DNA from: Clostridiales bacterium UBA4039 | Lineage (GTDB): Bacteria > Bacillota > Clostridia > Lachnospirales > Vallitaleaceae | Assembly (NCBI GenBank): GCA_002382805.1 | Contig: DGAD01000054.1 | Location: forward strand, 64,341 to 128,340 | Reading direction: 5' to 3' | Length of the DNA stretch: 64,000 bases | In this document: positions 10,781 to 20,669 of the stretch, piece by piece | Layout of the letters: every line of letters starts with the position of its first letter | Position numbering within the stretch: the first letter of the stretch is position 1 | Notes under the pieces: model-generated | What the model saw: the letters and a program-made list of their open reading frames with translations, nothing else | What the model was told of the DNA's origin: nothing | Databases searched by the model: none | Position numbers and translations under genes: made by a program

Positions 10781-12311
10781 GTTCAGATTCTGCTAAGATG
10801 GCGTTATGCTGTCCTCGCCCGCTAAGTGCTGATAACTGGCTTAATCGATGGATGACAAAGTCAGAGAGCATATCTTGAGTATAACGCCATTGCCAATTGC
10901 CGGCAGGTATACCCGGACGGTTCATACGCGCGTGGCTACCTAGGCATAAGATGTCTTGCAGTGGAACAACAGCTTGATTGGAAGGGGATAAAAAGCATGT
11001 GCGAATAAAATCCCAGCAAATATCATTAGCATCTGTATTCATAAAGCGTCGAACTTTATCCTGGGATGCTTCAGATGCTTGCTGATACCATCCGAGAGTT
11101 GTATCATTATCATGTGTTCCGGTATAAGCAATAGAATTAAAGGTATAGTTAAAAGGAAGAAATTCATTGTTGCCAAGGTCTTCAAAAGCAAACTGCAAAA
11201 TTTTCATACCTGGAAAATTAAAAGCGTCTCGAAGCTCGCGAACGGCAGGTGTAATAAGCCCTAAGTCTTCAGCAATAATTGGCAAGTCTTTGCCAAGTGC
11301 TTTTTCCATGGCATAAAACAGATCTTTTCCGGGACCGTCTTGCCACTCCCCATGAATAGCATTTGGGGAACCGTAGGGAACAGCCCAATAAGATTCAAAG
11401 CCTCTAAAATGGTCGATGCGCAAATAATCAACAAACTTCAAATTATATTCAATACGCTTAATCCACCAAGCATAATGTTCCTTTTTATGCATTTTCCAGT
11501 GATATAGAGGATTTCCCCAAAGCTGTCCTGTAGCACTAAAGTAATCTGGAGGAACACCGGCAACGATGGTTGGAAAACCCTTCTCATCGAGATAAAACAA
11601 CTCTTTGTGTGCCCAAACATCAGCACTATCAAAAGCAACAAAGATAGGGATGTCACCGATGATAGAGACGTTTTTTTGTTCGGCATAGTTTTTGAGTTCA
11701 AACCACTGACGAAAGAAAATGAATTGTAAAAAACGATAATAGTTATATGTATATTCTAATTCGCTTTTCCATTTTTTGATTGCCTTTTTATCCGGAAATG
11801 CAATTTCTGGGTCCCAACTTGTCCACACTTGTCCATCATGTGCATCTTTGACGGCCATAAATAGTGCATAAGAAGAAAGCCAGTCCTTTTCCCTGTGGAT
11901 AAATCCTTTATATGCATAAAAAAGTTCGGTATTTTCATTTGTGATAAACTGATCATAAGCCTTTTTAAATAAATCGTGCTTGTAGCCAATGACCGCACCA
12001 AAGTCGATAGCGTGAGGGTCCCAATCTCTATAGTTAATGTCAGAAGGAGTTAAAAGGCCTTCTTCCATAAGTTTTTCTATGCTGATGAGTAAAGGCTGAC
12101 CTGCATATGAGGAAAAAGCTTGATAGGGAGAATCCCCATAACCTGTTGGGCCTAAGGGGAGAATTTGCCATAGTTCTTGTCCGCTAGCGTATAAAAAGTT
12201 GATAAATCGGTAAGCTGATGTACCAAGGTCGCCGATACCAAAAGGTCCGGGAAATGAGGTGGGGTGAAGTAAAACGCCACTTTGACGTGGGTTTTTTAAA
12301 GTTTTCATCAT
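10773..12311 (-). CDS. malQ: 4-alpha-glucanotransferase (amylomaltase)
   Basis: A GH77 enzyme that transfers maltodextrin segments between glucan chains. Visible family features: N-terminal RQSGVLLHPTSFPGPFGIGDLG, DIPIFVAFDSADVWAH, the nucleophile region VDYLRIDHFRGFESYW (D of RIDHFRG), acid/base glutamate region PIIAEDLGLITP and the THDNDTT motif. 512 residues is a normal bacterial length. An AGGAGG site lies seven bases before the ATG pair. It is 27 bases downstream of pncB in an apparent two-gene unit. A glycogen phosphorylase is encoded at 17123; together they can degrade or recycle alpha-glucan. Confidence 0.96.
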   Translation of the reverse strand: MMKTLKNPRQSGVLLHPTSFPGPFGIGDLGTSAYRFINFLYASGQELWQILPLGPTGYGDSPYQAFSSYAGQPLLISIEKLMEEGLLTPSDINYRDWDPHAIDFGAVIGYKHDLFKKAYDQFITNENTELFYAYKGFIHREKDWLSSYALFMAVKDAHDGQVWTSWDPEIAFPDKKAIKKWKSELEYTYNYYRFLQFIFFRQWFELKNYAEQKNVSIIGDIPIFVAFDSADVWAHKELFYLDEKGFPTIVAGVPPDYFSATGQLWGNPLYHWKMHKKEHYAWWIKRIEYNLKFVDYLRIDHFRGFESYWAVPYGSPNAIHGEWQDGPGKDLFYAMEKALGKDLPIIAEDLGLITPAVRELRDAFNFPGMKILQFAFEDLGNNEFLPFNYTFNSIAYTGTHDNDTTLGWYQQASEASQDKVRRFMNTDANDICWDFIRTCFLSPSNQAVVPLQDILCLGSHARMNRPGIPAGNWQWRYTQDMLSDFVIHRLSQLSALSGRGQHNAILAESELD

Positions 12312-12338
12312 ATTAATACCTCCTAATCAGGTGCCGGG

Positions 12339-13781
12339 TTAATTGCTTTCCATCATCATTTTTTGTTTTAATGCATACAGTTTTTCTGAAAGGTCTACAT
12401 AGACAGGCTGTGGATTTACAAGTCGTCGGGATTCATCCCATAGTGTACTTAATTCTTGATTGCAATATTTTTTTATTTCCATTGTTTTTGGAGAATGGTA
12501 TACTTGCTTTCCATTGATATAGATAGGTTGAAGTATTTCTCGCAATGTGTAACTGCCTCCAGTCAAAAGTGTTTTTTTCCAAGGAGCTTCTGGGCTAAAA
12601 AGTAATAGATTGTCGGTATCATCATAGGTTTCGTCAATTAAAGTAATAAGATCGGCGATAATTTTTCCAGAATCTTTATTATAGACGCGTAGAATTTTTT
12701 TGTTGCCCGGATTGGTTACTTTCACCGGATTATTGGAAAGCTTAATCTTGGGTTCGTATTGACCATCCTGGTTAATCGCTGCAAGCTTATAGACACCGCC
12801 AAAAGCAGGGCAGTCGCTAGAGGTAATTAAGTTGGTTCCAACACCCCATAAGTCAATACGTGCACCTTGAAGACGAAGGTCACGAATTAAAAATTCATCC
12901 AAATCCGATGAAGCACTAATAATGGCTTCAGGGAATCCGGCATCATCTAACATCTTTCGAGCCTTTTTTGATAAATAGGAAAGGTCACCGCTATCAAGAC
13001 GAATGCCTATTTTAGGGGACAATCCTTTGGCATATAACTCTTTGAAAATAGTAATGGCATTTGGAACACCGGAGCGCAATGTATCATAGGTGTCAACAAG
13101 CAACAGACATGAATCAGGAAACAGATTGGCATAGGCGCGAAAAGCTTCTAATTCAGTATCAAAGCTCATAACCCAACTGTGGGCATGGGTTCCCTTAACA
13201 GGGACGTCAAACATTTTTCCGGCAAGAACATTAGAGGTTGCATCACAACCACCAATCATAGCAGCACGAGCGCCGTAGATACCTGCATCAGGACCTTGGG
13301 CACGGCGTAAGCCAAATTCAAGTACGGCTTGGTCTTCAGCGGCCCATTTAACACGTGCGGCCTTGGTTGCAATGAGGCTTTGGTGGTTAATAATATTTAG
13401 CAAAGCCGTTTCAATAAGTTGTGCCTGGCAAATAGGAGCAACGACCTTTAAGATAGGTTCTTGGGGAAAGACAACAGTTCCTTCAGCAACGGCATAGATA
13501 TCTCCGGTAAATTCGAAATTTTTCAAATATTCTAAAAAGTCTTTAGAAAAAATTTGCTGTGCTTCTAAGTATGCAATGTCTTCATCAGTAAAATCTAAAT
13601 TGTTGATGTAATCAATGACCTGTTCTAGACCGGCTGCAATTGAAAAACTGTTGCCGCTTGGATTGGAACGATAAAACAAATCAAATACAACGACTTTGTC
13701 GCGATCTTTATGATTAAAATATCCTTGCATCATGGTCAGTTCGTAAAAATCTGTTAGTAAAGTTAAGTTTAAGTTCGGCAT
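12339..13781 (-). CDS. pncB: nicotinate phosphoribosyltransferase
   Basis: Makes nicotinate mononucleotide from nicotinate and PRPP in NAD salvage. Start taken at the ATG at 13781 (MPNLNLTLLTDFYELTMMQGY), which is where family similarity begins; upstream in-frame codons would extend into the promoter. Visible motifs: the FDLFYRSNPSGNSFSIAAGLE block, the regulatory/phosphorylatable histidine in GTHAHSWVM, RLDSGDL and the GVGTNLITS phosphate-binding loop. 480 residues is normal for this (PncB2-like) type. The ribosome binding site (AAGAAGGGAT) is mediocre. First gene of the pncB-malQ unit. Confidence 0.95.
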   Translation of the reverse strand: MPNLNLTLLTDFYELTMMQGYFNHKDRDKVVVFDLFYRSNPSGNSFSIAAGLEQVIDYINNLDFTDEDIAYLEAQQIFSKDFLEYLKNFEFTGDIYAVAEGTVVFPQEPILKVVAPICQAQLIETALLNIINHQSLIATKAARVKWAAEDQAVLEFGLRRAQGPDAGIYGARAAMIGGCDATSNVLAGKMFDVPVKGTHAHSWVMSFDTELEAFRAYANLFPDSCLLLVDTYDTLRSGVPNAITIFKELYAKGLSPKIGIRLDSGDLSYLSKKARKMLDDAGFPEAIISASSDLDEFLIRDLRLQGARIDLWGVGTNLITSSDCPAFGGVYKLAAINQDGQYEPKIKLSNNPVKVTNPGNKKILRVYNKDSGKIIADLITLIDETYDDTDNLLLFSPEAPWKKTLLTGGSYTLREILQPIYINGKQVYHSPKTMEIKKYCNQELSTLWDESRRLVNPQPVYVDLSEKLYALKQKMMMESN

Positions 13782-13819
13782 GAGAATGCGATCCCTTCTT
13801 TCGTGTATAATCTTCCTTA

Positions 13820-13848
13820 ATATTATCCTAATCGAAGAAAACAATCAA
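13820..13848 (-). promoter_or_regulatory. SigA-type promoter of pncB-malQ
   Basis: On the minus strand: -35 TTGATT (13848-13843), 17-base spacer, -10 TAATAT (13825-13820). It supports the ATG at 13781 as the pncB start, since the longer frame would begin inside this promoter. Confidence 0.7.
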
Positions 13849-13907
13849 GAATAACTAGATATTATTTAGATATAAGGTTATAATACATTAAGGAAGTTTT
13901 TCGTAAG

Positions 13908-13938
13908 TCTTTACAAAAAGCGTAAAGATACGTATAAT
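13908..13938 (+). promoter_or_regulatory. SigA-type promoter of ileS with an inverted repeat over the -35 region
   Basis: -35 TTTACA (13910-13915), 17 bases, -10 TATAAT (13933-13938). The -35 box is part of an inverted repeat TCTTTAC (13908-13914) / GTAAAGA (13922-13928), which could be an operator or chance. A second TATAAT at 13879-13884 has only a poor -35. The transcript leader would be only about 35 bases, too short for a T-box. Confidence 0.7.
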
Positions 13939-13978
13939 AAGGAATTGATTATCAAAATGGACCTTAGGAGGAATTAAA

Positions 13979-16900
13979 GTGTACGAAAAAGTATCGACAA
14001 AACTGAATTTCGTTGAACGCGAAAAGAAAATTCTGGATTTTTGGAATGAAAATAAGATTTTTGAAAAGAGCATTGAACTAAGAAGTGACGGTCCAACATA
14101 TACATTTTATGATGGACCACCAACTGCAAATGGTAAGCCGCATATTGGTCATGTACTTACTCGTGTCATCAAAGACTTAATTCCTCGTTACCAGACAATG
14201 AAAGGGAATAAGGTGTTACGTAAAGCGGGATGGGATACCCACGGATTACCGGTAGAACTTGAAGTGGAACGTTCAGAAGGTATTGATGGAAAAGATCAGA
14301 TCCTTGATTATGGTTTAGAACCTTTTATCAATAAATGTAAGGAAAGCGTTTGGAAATATAAAGGTATGTGGGAAGACTTTAGTGGGACTGTTGGTTTTTG
14401 GGCAGACATGGAAGATCCTTATGTAACCTATCACAATGAATATATTGAATCCGTATGGTGGGCATTAAAAACGATTTGGGACAAGGGGCTTTTATACAAA
14501 GGTCATAAAATCGTTCCTTATTGCCCTCGTTGTGGTACGTCCCTTTCAACCCATGAGGTTGCACAAGGATATAAGGATGTAAAAGAACAATCAGTGATTG
14601 GAAAGTTTAAAATTGCAGATCAAGACAATCAGTATTTCCTTGCATGGACGACAACACCTTGGACCTTGCCAAGTAATGTCGCGTTAGCGGTTAACCCTGT
14701 GGAACGTTATGTAAAAGTGCAGGTTGGTCAAGAGCAGTTTATACTGGCAGAAGCATTATTGGATCAAGTATTAGGTGCTGACGCAGACTATAGCATCCTT
14801 GAAACATATACAGGAAAAGATTTAGAACATATCCACTATGAACCTTTGTTTGATTTTGAGACGCCAAATGAAAAAGCGTATTTTGTGACATGCGCAGATT
14901 ATGTAACGCTATCGGATGGTACCGGAATCGTACATATTGCACCGGCATTTGGTGAAGATGATGCGAATGTAGGTCGTGCATATGGATTACCGTTTGTTCA
15001 ACTCGTTAATGATAAAGGGGAATTTACAGATCAAGTTGAGCCTTGGAAAGGTATGTTTGTAAAGAGTGCCGATCCATTGATTATTGATTACTTAGATAAG
15101 CACAATAAATTGTTTAAAGCGTTGGAGTACGAACATAGCTATCCACATTGTTGGCGCTGTGATACTCCGCTTATTTACTATGCAAAAGATACGTGGTTTA
15201 TTGAGATGACAAAAGTTAAGGACCAACTTGTAGCTAACAACAAAAAAATCAACTGGTTACCTAAGAATATTGGAGAAAAACGCTTTGGTGATTGGATTGA
15301 AAATGTTTTAGATTGGGGTCTAAGCCGTGACCGTTTCTGGGGAACACCTTTAAATATATGGGAATGCTCATGTGGTCACCGTCATGCGATTGGAAGTATT
15401 GAAGAGTTAAAGTCCATGAGTGATGATTGTCCTGAAGATATTGAATTACATCGCCCATTTATTGACAATGTGCATATAAAATGTGAAGAATGTGGCGGAT
15501 CGATGACGCGAGTTGAACCTGTAATTGACTGCTGGTTTGACTCAGGTGCTATGCCCTTTGCGCAATGGCACTATCCTTTTGAAAATAAGGACAAGTTTGA
15601 AGATAACTTCCCGGCAGATTTCATTAGTGAAGCGGTGGATCAAACCCGAGGATGGTTTTATTCCTTGTTAGCAATATCAACACTTCTATTTGATGAGCCG
15701 GCATATAAAAATGTTATTGTTCTAGGTCATGTCCAAGATGAAAATGGTCAAAAGATGTCTAAGTCAAAAGGAAATGCAGTCGATCCATTTGATGCCTTAG
15801 ATAAATATGGTGCGGATGCCATTCGATGGTATTTTTATAACAATTCAGCGCCTTGGTTACCGAATCGTTTTTCCGATGAAGCGGTCATTGAAGGGCAGCG
15901 TAAATTCATGGGAACATTATGGAATACATATGCGTTTTATGTACTTTATGCGGATATTGACCAATTTGACCCGACAAAATATACATTGGACAAAGAAAAT
16001 CTGAATTTAATGGACCAATGGTGTTTGTCCAAATTAAATTCATTAATTCAAACTGTGGATTCTAACTTATCAGAATATCGAATTACAGAATCGACGCGAG
16101 CGATTGCAGAATTCGTCGATGAACTAAGTAATTGGTATGTTCGACGAAGTCGTGAACGTTTCTGGCAAAAAGATATGAATCAAGATAAAATTAACGCGTA
16201 TATGACGTTATACACGACATTGGTAACATTGGCAAAGGTAACGGCACCATTTATTCCTTTTATGGCAGAAGATATTTATCAAAACCTTGTGGTTAATTTT
16301 GATGCGCAAGCACCAGAAAGCATTCATTTTTGTGACTTCCCAGTTGCAGAGACAGCTATGATTAAACCTAAAGTTGAAGAACAAATGGAACTGTTGTTAA
16401 AAATTGTTGTCTCAGGACGTTCTTGCCGTAATGGTGCAAATATTAAGAACCGTCAACCCCTTCCAACCATGTTTGTTAAGGCAGAAGGTGACTTAGATGA
16501 ACAATTTGTAGCGATTATTCGCGATGAGCTTAATGTTAAAGAAGTCCAATTGGTTGATGATGTGAGTGCATTTACAACCTATGAGTTTAAACCACAACTT
16601 CGTACGGTAGGTCCGAAGTATGGAAAACAGTTAAACCAAATTCGTGAAGCTTTAGCTAACATTGATGGCAACCATGCAATGGAAGAATTAAAAAATCAAG
16701 GGCACTTATCTTTTGATTTTGATGGAGTTGAAGTGAGCTTAACAGAAGAAGACTTGCTTATTGAATCAGCTAAAAAAGAAGGTTATGCATCCGATGTGGA
16801 TGGCAATGTAACCGTTGTATTAGACACCAACTTGACAGAAAGCTTGATTGAAGAAGGCTTCGTTAGAGAAATCATCAGCAAAATTCAAACAATGCGAAAA

Positions 16901-17101
16901 GAAGCAGGTTTTGAAGTCGTTGACCATATTGAATTTGGTCTGGCGGGTAATGAAAAAATTCAAGAACTTGTTCAGAAGAATCAAGCAATTATTCAAGAAG
17001 AGACATTAACAGATACCATTCATAATAGCTTAATAGAAGGATATACAAAAAATTGGAACATTAATGGGGAAACCGTTGACTTTGTAGTAGCTAAACGCTA
17101 A
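13979..17101 (+). CDS. ileS: isoleucyl-tRNA synthetase, long (type 2) form
   Basis: Charges tRNA-Ile. GTG start with AGGAGG six bases upstream. HIGH motif at residues 55-58 (GKPHIGH), KMSKS at 592-596, the editing CP1 domain between them with THGLPVE and AWTTTPWTLPSN. Cysteine pairs CPRC, CWRC, CSC and CEEC in the insert can bind zinc. With 1040 residues and the GWDTHGLPVE form it matches the eukaryote-like IleRS2 group and not the approximately 920-residue type of Bacillus. IleRS2 enzymes are as a class less sensitive to mupirocin; whether this one is cannot be told from sequence. It is followed at 22 bases by glgP. Confidence 0.97.
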   Translation: MYEKVSTKLNFVEREKKILDFWNENKIFEKSIELRSDGPTYTFYDGPPTANGKPHIGHVLTRVIKDLIPRYQTMKGNKVLRKAGWDTHGLPVELEVERSEGIDGKDQILDYGLEPFINKCKESVWKYKGMWEDFSGTVGFWADMEDPYVTYHNEYIESVWWALKTIWDKGLLYKGHKIVPYCPRCGTSLSTHEVAQGYKDVKEQSVIGKFKIADQDNQYFLAWTTTPWTLPSNVALAVNPVERYVKVQVGQEQFILAEALLDQVLGADADYSILETYTGKDLEHIHYEPLFDFETPNEKAYFVTCADYVTLSDGTGIVHIAPAFGEDDANVGRAYGLPFVQLVNDKGEFTDQVEPWKGMFVKSADPLIIDYLDKHNKLFKALEYEHSYPHCWRCDTPLIYYAKDTWFIEMTKVKDQLVANNKKINWLPKNIGEKRFGDWIENVLDWGLSRDRFWGTPLNIWECSCGHRHAIGSIEELKSMSDDCPEDIELHRPFIDNVHIKCEECGGSMTRVEPVIDCWFDSGAMPFAQWHYPFENKDKFEDNFPADFISEAVDQTRGWFYSLLAISTLLFDEPAYKNVIVLGHVQDENGQKMSKSKGNAVDPFDALDKYGADAIRWYFYNNSAPWLPNRFSDEAVIEGQRKFMGTLWNTYAFYVLYADIDQFDPTKYTLDKENLNLMDQWCLSKLNSLIQTVDSNLSEYRITESTRAIAEFVDELSNWYVRRSRERFWQKDMNQDKINAYMTLYTTLVTLAKVTAPFIPFMAEDIYQNLVVNFDAQAPESIHFCDFPVAETAMIKPKVEEQMELLLKIVVSGRSCRNGANIKNRQPLPTMFVKAEGDLDEQFVAIIRDELNVKEVQLVDDVSAFTTYEFKPQLRTVGPKYGKQLNQIREALANIDGNHAMEELKNQGHLSFDFDGVEVSLTEEDLLIESAKKEGYASDVDGNVTVVLDTNLTESLIEEGFVREIISKIQTMRKEAGFEVVDHIEFGLAGNEKIQELVQKNQAIIQEETLTDTIHNSLIEGYTKNWNINGETVDFVVAKR

Positions 17102-17122
17102 AACCAAGAATGGAGGAATTGT

Positions 17123-19594
17123 ATGAATCGCTTGAATGTCACAAAAGAAGCTTTTAAAGAAGCGATATTTGAAAACATTAAAAATCAATTTCGAAAGACC
17201 ATTGATCAAGTGACAGAGGAACAGCTATTTCAAGCTGTAGCCTTTGCAGTCAAAGATATTATTGTGGACGAATGGATTGAAACTCAAAAAACCTTTCAAG
17301 AAGAAGATGCGAAAACTGTCTACTACCTTTCTATGGAATTTTTGATGGGAAGAGCATTAGGTAACAACCTAATTAACTTACAGGTGAATCAAGTCGTTGA
17401 AGAGGTCCTTCGTGAACTGGGATTTGATCTTAATACTATTGAGAATCAAGAACCGGATGCAGGATTGGGTAATGGCGGTTTAGGCCGACTTGCAGCCTGC
17501 TTCTTGGATTCGCTTGCAACGTTAGAATATCCGGCCTATGGATGTGGAATTCGCTATCGTTATGGGATTTTTGAACAAAAAATTATTGATGGCTATCAGG
17601 TAGAAAAACCTGATGAATGGCTAAAAAACGGAAATCCATTTGAAATTCGTCAACCAGAATATGGTGTCGAAATTAAGTTTGGCGGAAACGTACGTGTTGT
17701 GAAAAATGATGACGGACGTGAGCAATATGTTCATGAGAATTATCAATCTGTACGTGCAATTCCTTATGATGTACCTATTGTAGGTTATAACAATAGTACG
17801 ATTAATACACTAAGGTTATGGGATGCAGAAGCCATTCAAAGCTTTAACCTTGAGATGTTTGATCGAGGAGATTACCATAAAGCAGTTGAACAACAGAACC
17901 TTGCAAAGACGATTGTAGAAGTGCTTTATCCTAATGATAATCATTACAAGGGCAAGGAACTTCGCTTAAAACAACAATATTTCTTTATTTCGGCAACCAT
18001 TCAGCAAGTGGTCAAACAGTTTATGGAAAACCATGATGATATACGTCAACTGCCGGAAAAAGTTGTCTTCCATATTAATGACACCCATCCATCATTGACA
18101 ATTCCTGAGTTGATGCGTGTGTTGATGGATGATTACCATTTGGAATGGGCACAAGCGTGGTCGATTACTAATCGTACATGTGCATATACGAATCATACTA
18201 TCATGTCAGAAGCCCTTGAAAAATGGCCGATTGAGCTGTTTAGTCGGTTGCTTCCTAGAATTTATCAAATTGTTGAAGAGATTAATCGACGCTTTTGTGC
18301 TGAAATTACAGACCGATTTGGATTTGACAATGATCGTATTCGTCGTATGGCCATTGTTTCAGATGGGCAGATTAAGATGGCGTGGTTATGTATTGTTGGC
18401 AGCTATTCCGTTAATGGTGTAGCAAGATTACATACAGAAATCCTTAAAAATGAAGAATTAAAGGATTTCTATGAAATGTATCCCAAAAAATTCAATAATA
18501 AAACCAACGGTATTACACAGCGACGCTTTTTACTCCATGCTAATCCGAAGCTATCCTCATGGGTTACTAAAAAGATTGGAAAAGAGTGGGCGGTTAAATT
18601 GGATGAAATCAAGAAAATGGAAGCGTTTGTTGATGATGAAAAAGAGCGCCGAGAGTTCATGCAAATCAAGTACCAAAACAAAGTACGTTTAGCCGATTAT
18701 ATTAAGAAGCATAATGGTATTGATGTAGATCCAAGATCTATTTTTGATATACAGGTTAAGCGTTTACATGAGTACAAGCGTCAGCTTATGCTTATCTTAT
18801 ATGTTATGCATTTATATAATGAGCTTCGTGAAAATCCGGATTTGGATATTTTGCCAAGAACGTTTATTTTTGGAGCAAAAGCAGCGCCAGGATATACACG
18901 CGCAAAAAAAATCATTAAATTGATTAACAATGTAGCGAATGTTATCAATAATGATGTAACCATCAATAATAAGATTAAAGTTGTATTTATAGAAAACTAT
19001 AGTGTCTCGAATGCAGAGTTAATTTTTGCGGCAGCAGATGTGTCAGAACAGATTTCAACAGCGTCCAAAGAAGCTTCCGGAACAGGAAATATGAAATTCA
19101 TGCTTAATGGTGCATTAACGATAGGAACACTTGATGGTGCAAATATTGAAATCGCTGAAGAAGTCGGCGAGGAAAATTGTTTTATCTTTGGAATGACAGC
19201 AGATGAAGTTATTGCATTACAGCATAGTCGTACATATGATCCCTGGGACATATATAACAACAATCAAGCGATTCGACGAGTCGTTACTCAATTGATTAAC
19301 GGTTTCTATTCACCTCAAGATCCAGACCTATTTAGAGAAATTTATGATTCTCTATTAAATGGTGGTGGGGAACCCGCTGATCAGTATTTTATTTTGAAAG
19401 ATTTTGATGCGTATGTGGATGCGCAGAAAAAAGTAGATATTGCCTATCGCAACCAGAGTGAATGGGCACGAAAAGCGATGCTAAACATGGCAAATGCAGG
19501 AAAGTTTTCTTCGGATCGAACCATTGAAGAATATGCCAATGAAATATGGAAGTTGGATAAAATCAAAGTGTTACTCCCTGAAGAAAAGGCATAA
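17123..19594 (+). CDS. glgP: glycogen/maltodextrin phosphorylase
   Basis: GT35 enzyme releasing glucose-1-phosphate from alpha-1,4-glucan. Full length at 823 residues. Visible: YYLSMEFLMGRALGNNL near the N-terminus, the GLGNGGLGRLAACFLDS block, the VFHINDTHPS block, KRLHEYKRQ, and the pyridoxal phosphate lysine in EASGTGNMKF (Lys658). TGGAGGAATTG precedes the ATG. Its position 22 bases behind ileS and 18 bases before mbl suggests cotranscription, with no obvious functional reason. malQ at 10773 is the likely metabolic partner. Confidence 0.97.
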   Translation: MNRLNVTKEAFKEAIFENIKNQFRKTIDQVTEEQLFQAVAFAVKDIIVDEWIETQKTFQEEDAKTVYYLSMEFLMGRALGNNLINLQVNQVVEEVLRELGFDLNTIENQEPDAGLGNGGLGRLAACFLDSLATLEYPAYGCGIRYRYGIFEQKIIDGYQVEKPDEWLKNGNPFEIRQPEYGVEIKFGGNVRVVKNDDGREQYVHENYQSVRAIPYDVPIVGYNNSTINTLRLWDAEAIQSFNLEMFDRGDYHKAVEQQNLAKTIVEVLYPNDNHYKGKELRLKQQYFFISATIQQVVKQFMENHDDIRQLPEKVVFHINDTHPSLTIPELMRVLMDDYHLEWAQAWSITNRTCAYTNHTIMSEALEKWPIELFSRLLPRIYQIVEEINRRFCAEITDRFGFDNDRIRRMAIVSDGQIKMAWLCIVGSYSVNGVARLHTEILKNEELKDFYEMYPKKFNNKTNGITQRRFLLHANPKLSSWVTKKIGKEWAVKLDEIKKMEAFVDDEKERREFMQIKYQNKVRLADYIKKHNGIDVDPRSIFDIQVKRLHEYKRQLMLILYVMHLYNELRENPDLDILPRTFIFGAKAAPGYTRAKKIIKLINNVANVINNDVTINNKIKVVFIENYSVSNAELIFAAADVSEQISTASKEASGTGNMKFMLNGALTIGTLDGANIEIAEEVGEENCFIFGMTADEVIALQHSRTYDPWDIYNNNQAIRRVVTQLINGFYSPQDPDLFREIYDSLLNGGGEPADQYFILKDFDAYVDAQKKVDIAYRNQSEWARKAMLNMANAGKFSSDRTIEEYANEIWKLDKIKVLLPEEKA

Positions 19595-19611
19595 ATTGAA
19601 AGGGGTAAATT

Positions 19612-20604
19612 ATGTTAGGATTTTCATCAGACATCGGAATAGACTTAGGAACAGCAAATGTACTAGTATATATTAAAGGCAAGGGGGTTGTATTACGAGA
19701 ACCATCCGTTGTAGCCTTTGATCGTAATACAAACAAGATTCTTGCAGTAGGAAGTGAAGCAAGGCGCATGTTGGGAAGAACACCTGGAAACATTGTGGCG
19801 ATTCGTCCTTTGCGTCAAGGCGTAATTTCAGATTATACAGTTACAGAAAAGATGTTGAAGTACTTTATCGGAAAAGCTGTGGGGCGACGTTTACGTAAGC
19901 CAAGAATCACAGTATGTGTGCCAAGCGGTGTAACCGAAGTTGAAAAAAGAGCCGTCGAAGATGCAACATATGAGGCAGGAGCGCGTAAAGTTGAAATTAT
20001 AGAAGAACCTATTGCCGCGGCAATAGGCGCAGGAATTGATATCTCTAAAGCGTGTGGTAGTATGGTCGTTGATATCGGTGGTGGAACATCAGACATTGCG
20101 GTCATCTCGTTAGGCGGTACGGTTGTTAGTACATCAATTAAGATAGCTGGCGATAATTTTGATGAAGCATTAGTGCGCTATATGCGTAAGAAGCATAATC
20201 TTCTTATTGGAGAACGTACGGCAGAAGAGATTAAGGTCAAGATTGGAACGGCGTATAAACGACCGGAAGTATTGCAAATGGATGTACGAGGGCGTAACTT
20301 GATTACTGGTTTGCCAAAAACAATTACAGTGACATCAGAAGAAACGGAAGAAGCTTTAAGAGAGACAACATCAGCAATTGTTGATGCTGTCCATAGTGTG
20401 CTTGAAAAAACACCGCCAGAACTAGCATCGGATATTGCCGATCGTGGTATTGTACTAACAGGTGGAGGCGGTATGCTTCAAGGATTGGATCAACTTATTG
20501 AAACAAAAACAGGAATTAATGTGATTCAAGCCGATGATCCGTTAACATGTGTTGCCATAGGTACAGGACAATATGTTGAATATCTTGCACATAATAATTA
20601 TTAA
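19612..20604 (+). CDS. mbl: MreB-family rod-shape protein, Mbl by synteny
   Basis: An actin-like ATPase that organises cell-wall elongation under the membrane. Visible: phosphate-1 loop IGIDLGTANVLVYIKGKG, the IEEPIAAAIGAGIDI block, phosphate-2 loop VDIGGGTSDIAVISLGG, and the adenosine motif GIVLTGGGGML. 330 residues is normal. The downstream neighbours are the rod genes flhO and flhP, the same order as mbl-flhO-flhP in Bacillus subtilis, which is why I call it Mbl and not MreB; no mreC/mreD are next to it. Confidence 0.9.
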   Translation: MLGFSSDIGIDLGTANVLVYIKGKGVVLREPSVVAFDRNTNKILAVGSEARRMLGRTPGNIVAIRPLRQGVISDYTVTEKMLKYFIGKAVGRRLRKPRITVCVPSGVTEVEKRAVEDATYEAGARKVEIIEEPIAAAIGAGIDISKACGSMVVDIGGGTSDIAVISLGGTVVSTSIKIAGDNFDEALVRYMRKKHNLLIGERTAEEIKVKIGTAYKRPEVLQMDVRGRNLITGLPKTITVTSEETEEALRETTSAIVDAVHSVLEKTPPELASDIADRGIVLTGGGGMLQGLDQLIETKTGINVIQADDPLTCVAIGTGQYVEYLAHNNY

Positions 20605-20608
20605 GGGT

Positions 20609-20635
20609 TAAGAAAGTCAAAGGTTATTACGATAT
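20609..20635 (+). promoter_or_regulatory. possible SigD promoter of flhO
   Basis: TAAG (20609-20612), 15 bases, TACGATAT (20628-20635), compared with the consensus TAAA-N15-GCCGATAA/T. The same stretch contains a SigA-like TATAAT at 20635-20640, so either factor could read it. Confidence 0.45.
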
Positions 20636-20669
20636 ATAATAAAGAATAACCTACATGAAGGAGTTAATT

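Noticed and set aside
13849..13978. T-box leader before ileS
   Set aside because: The promoter at 13910-13938 leaves only about 35 leader bases, with no T-box consensus and no terminator hairpin.
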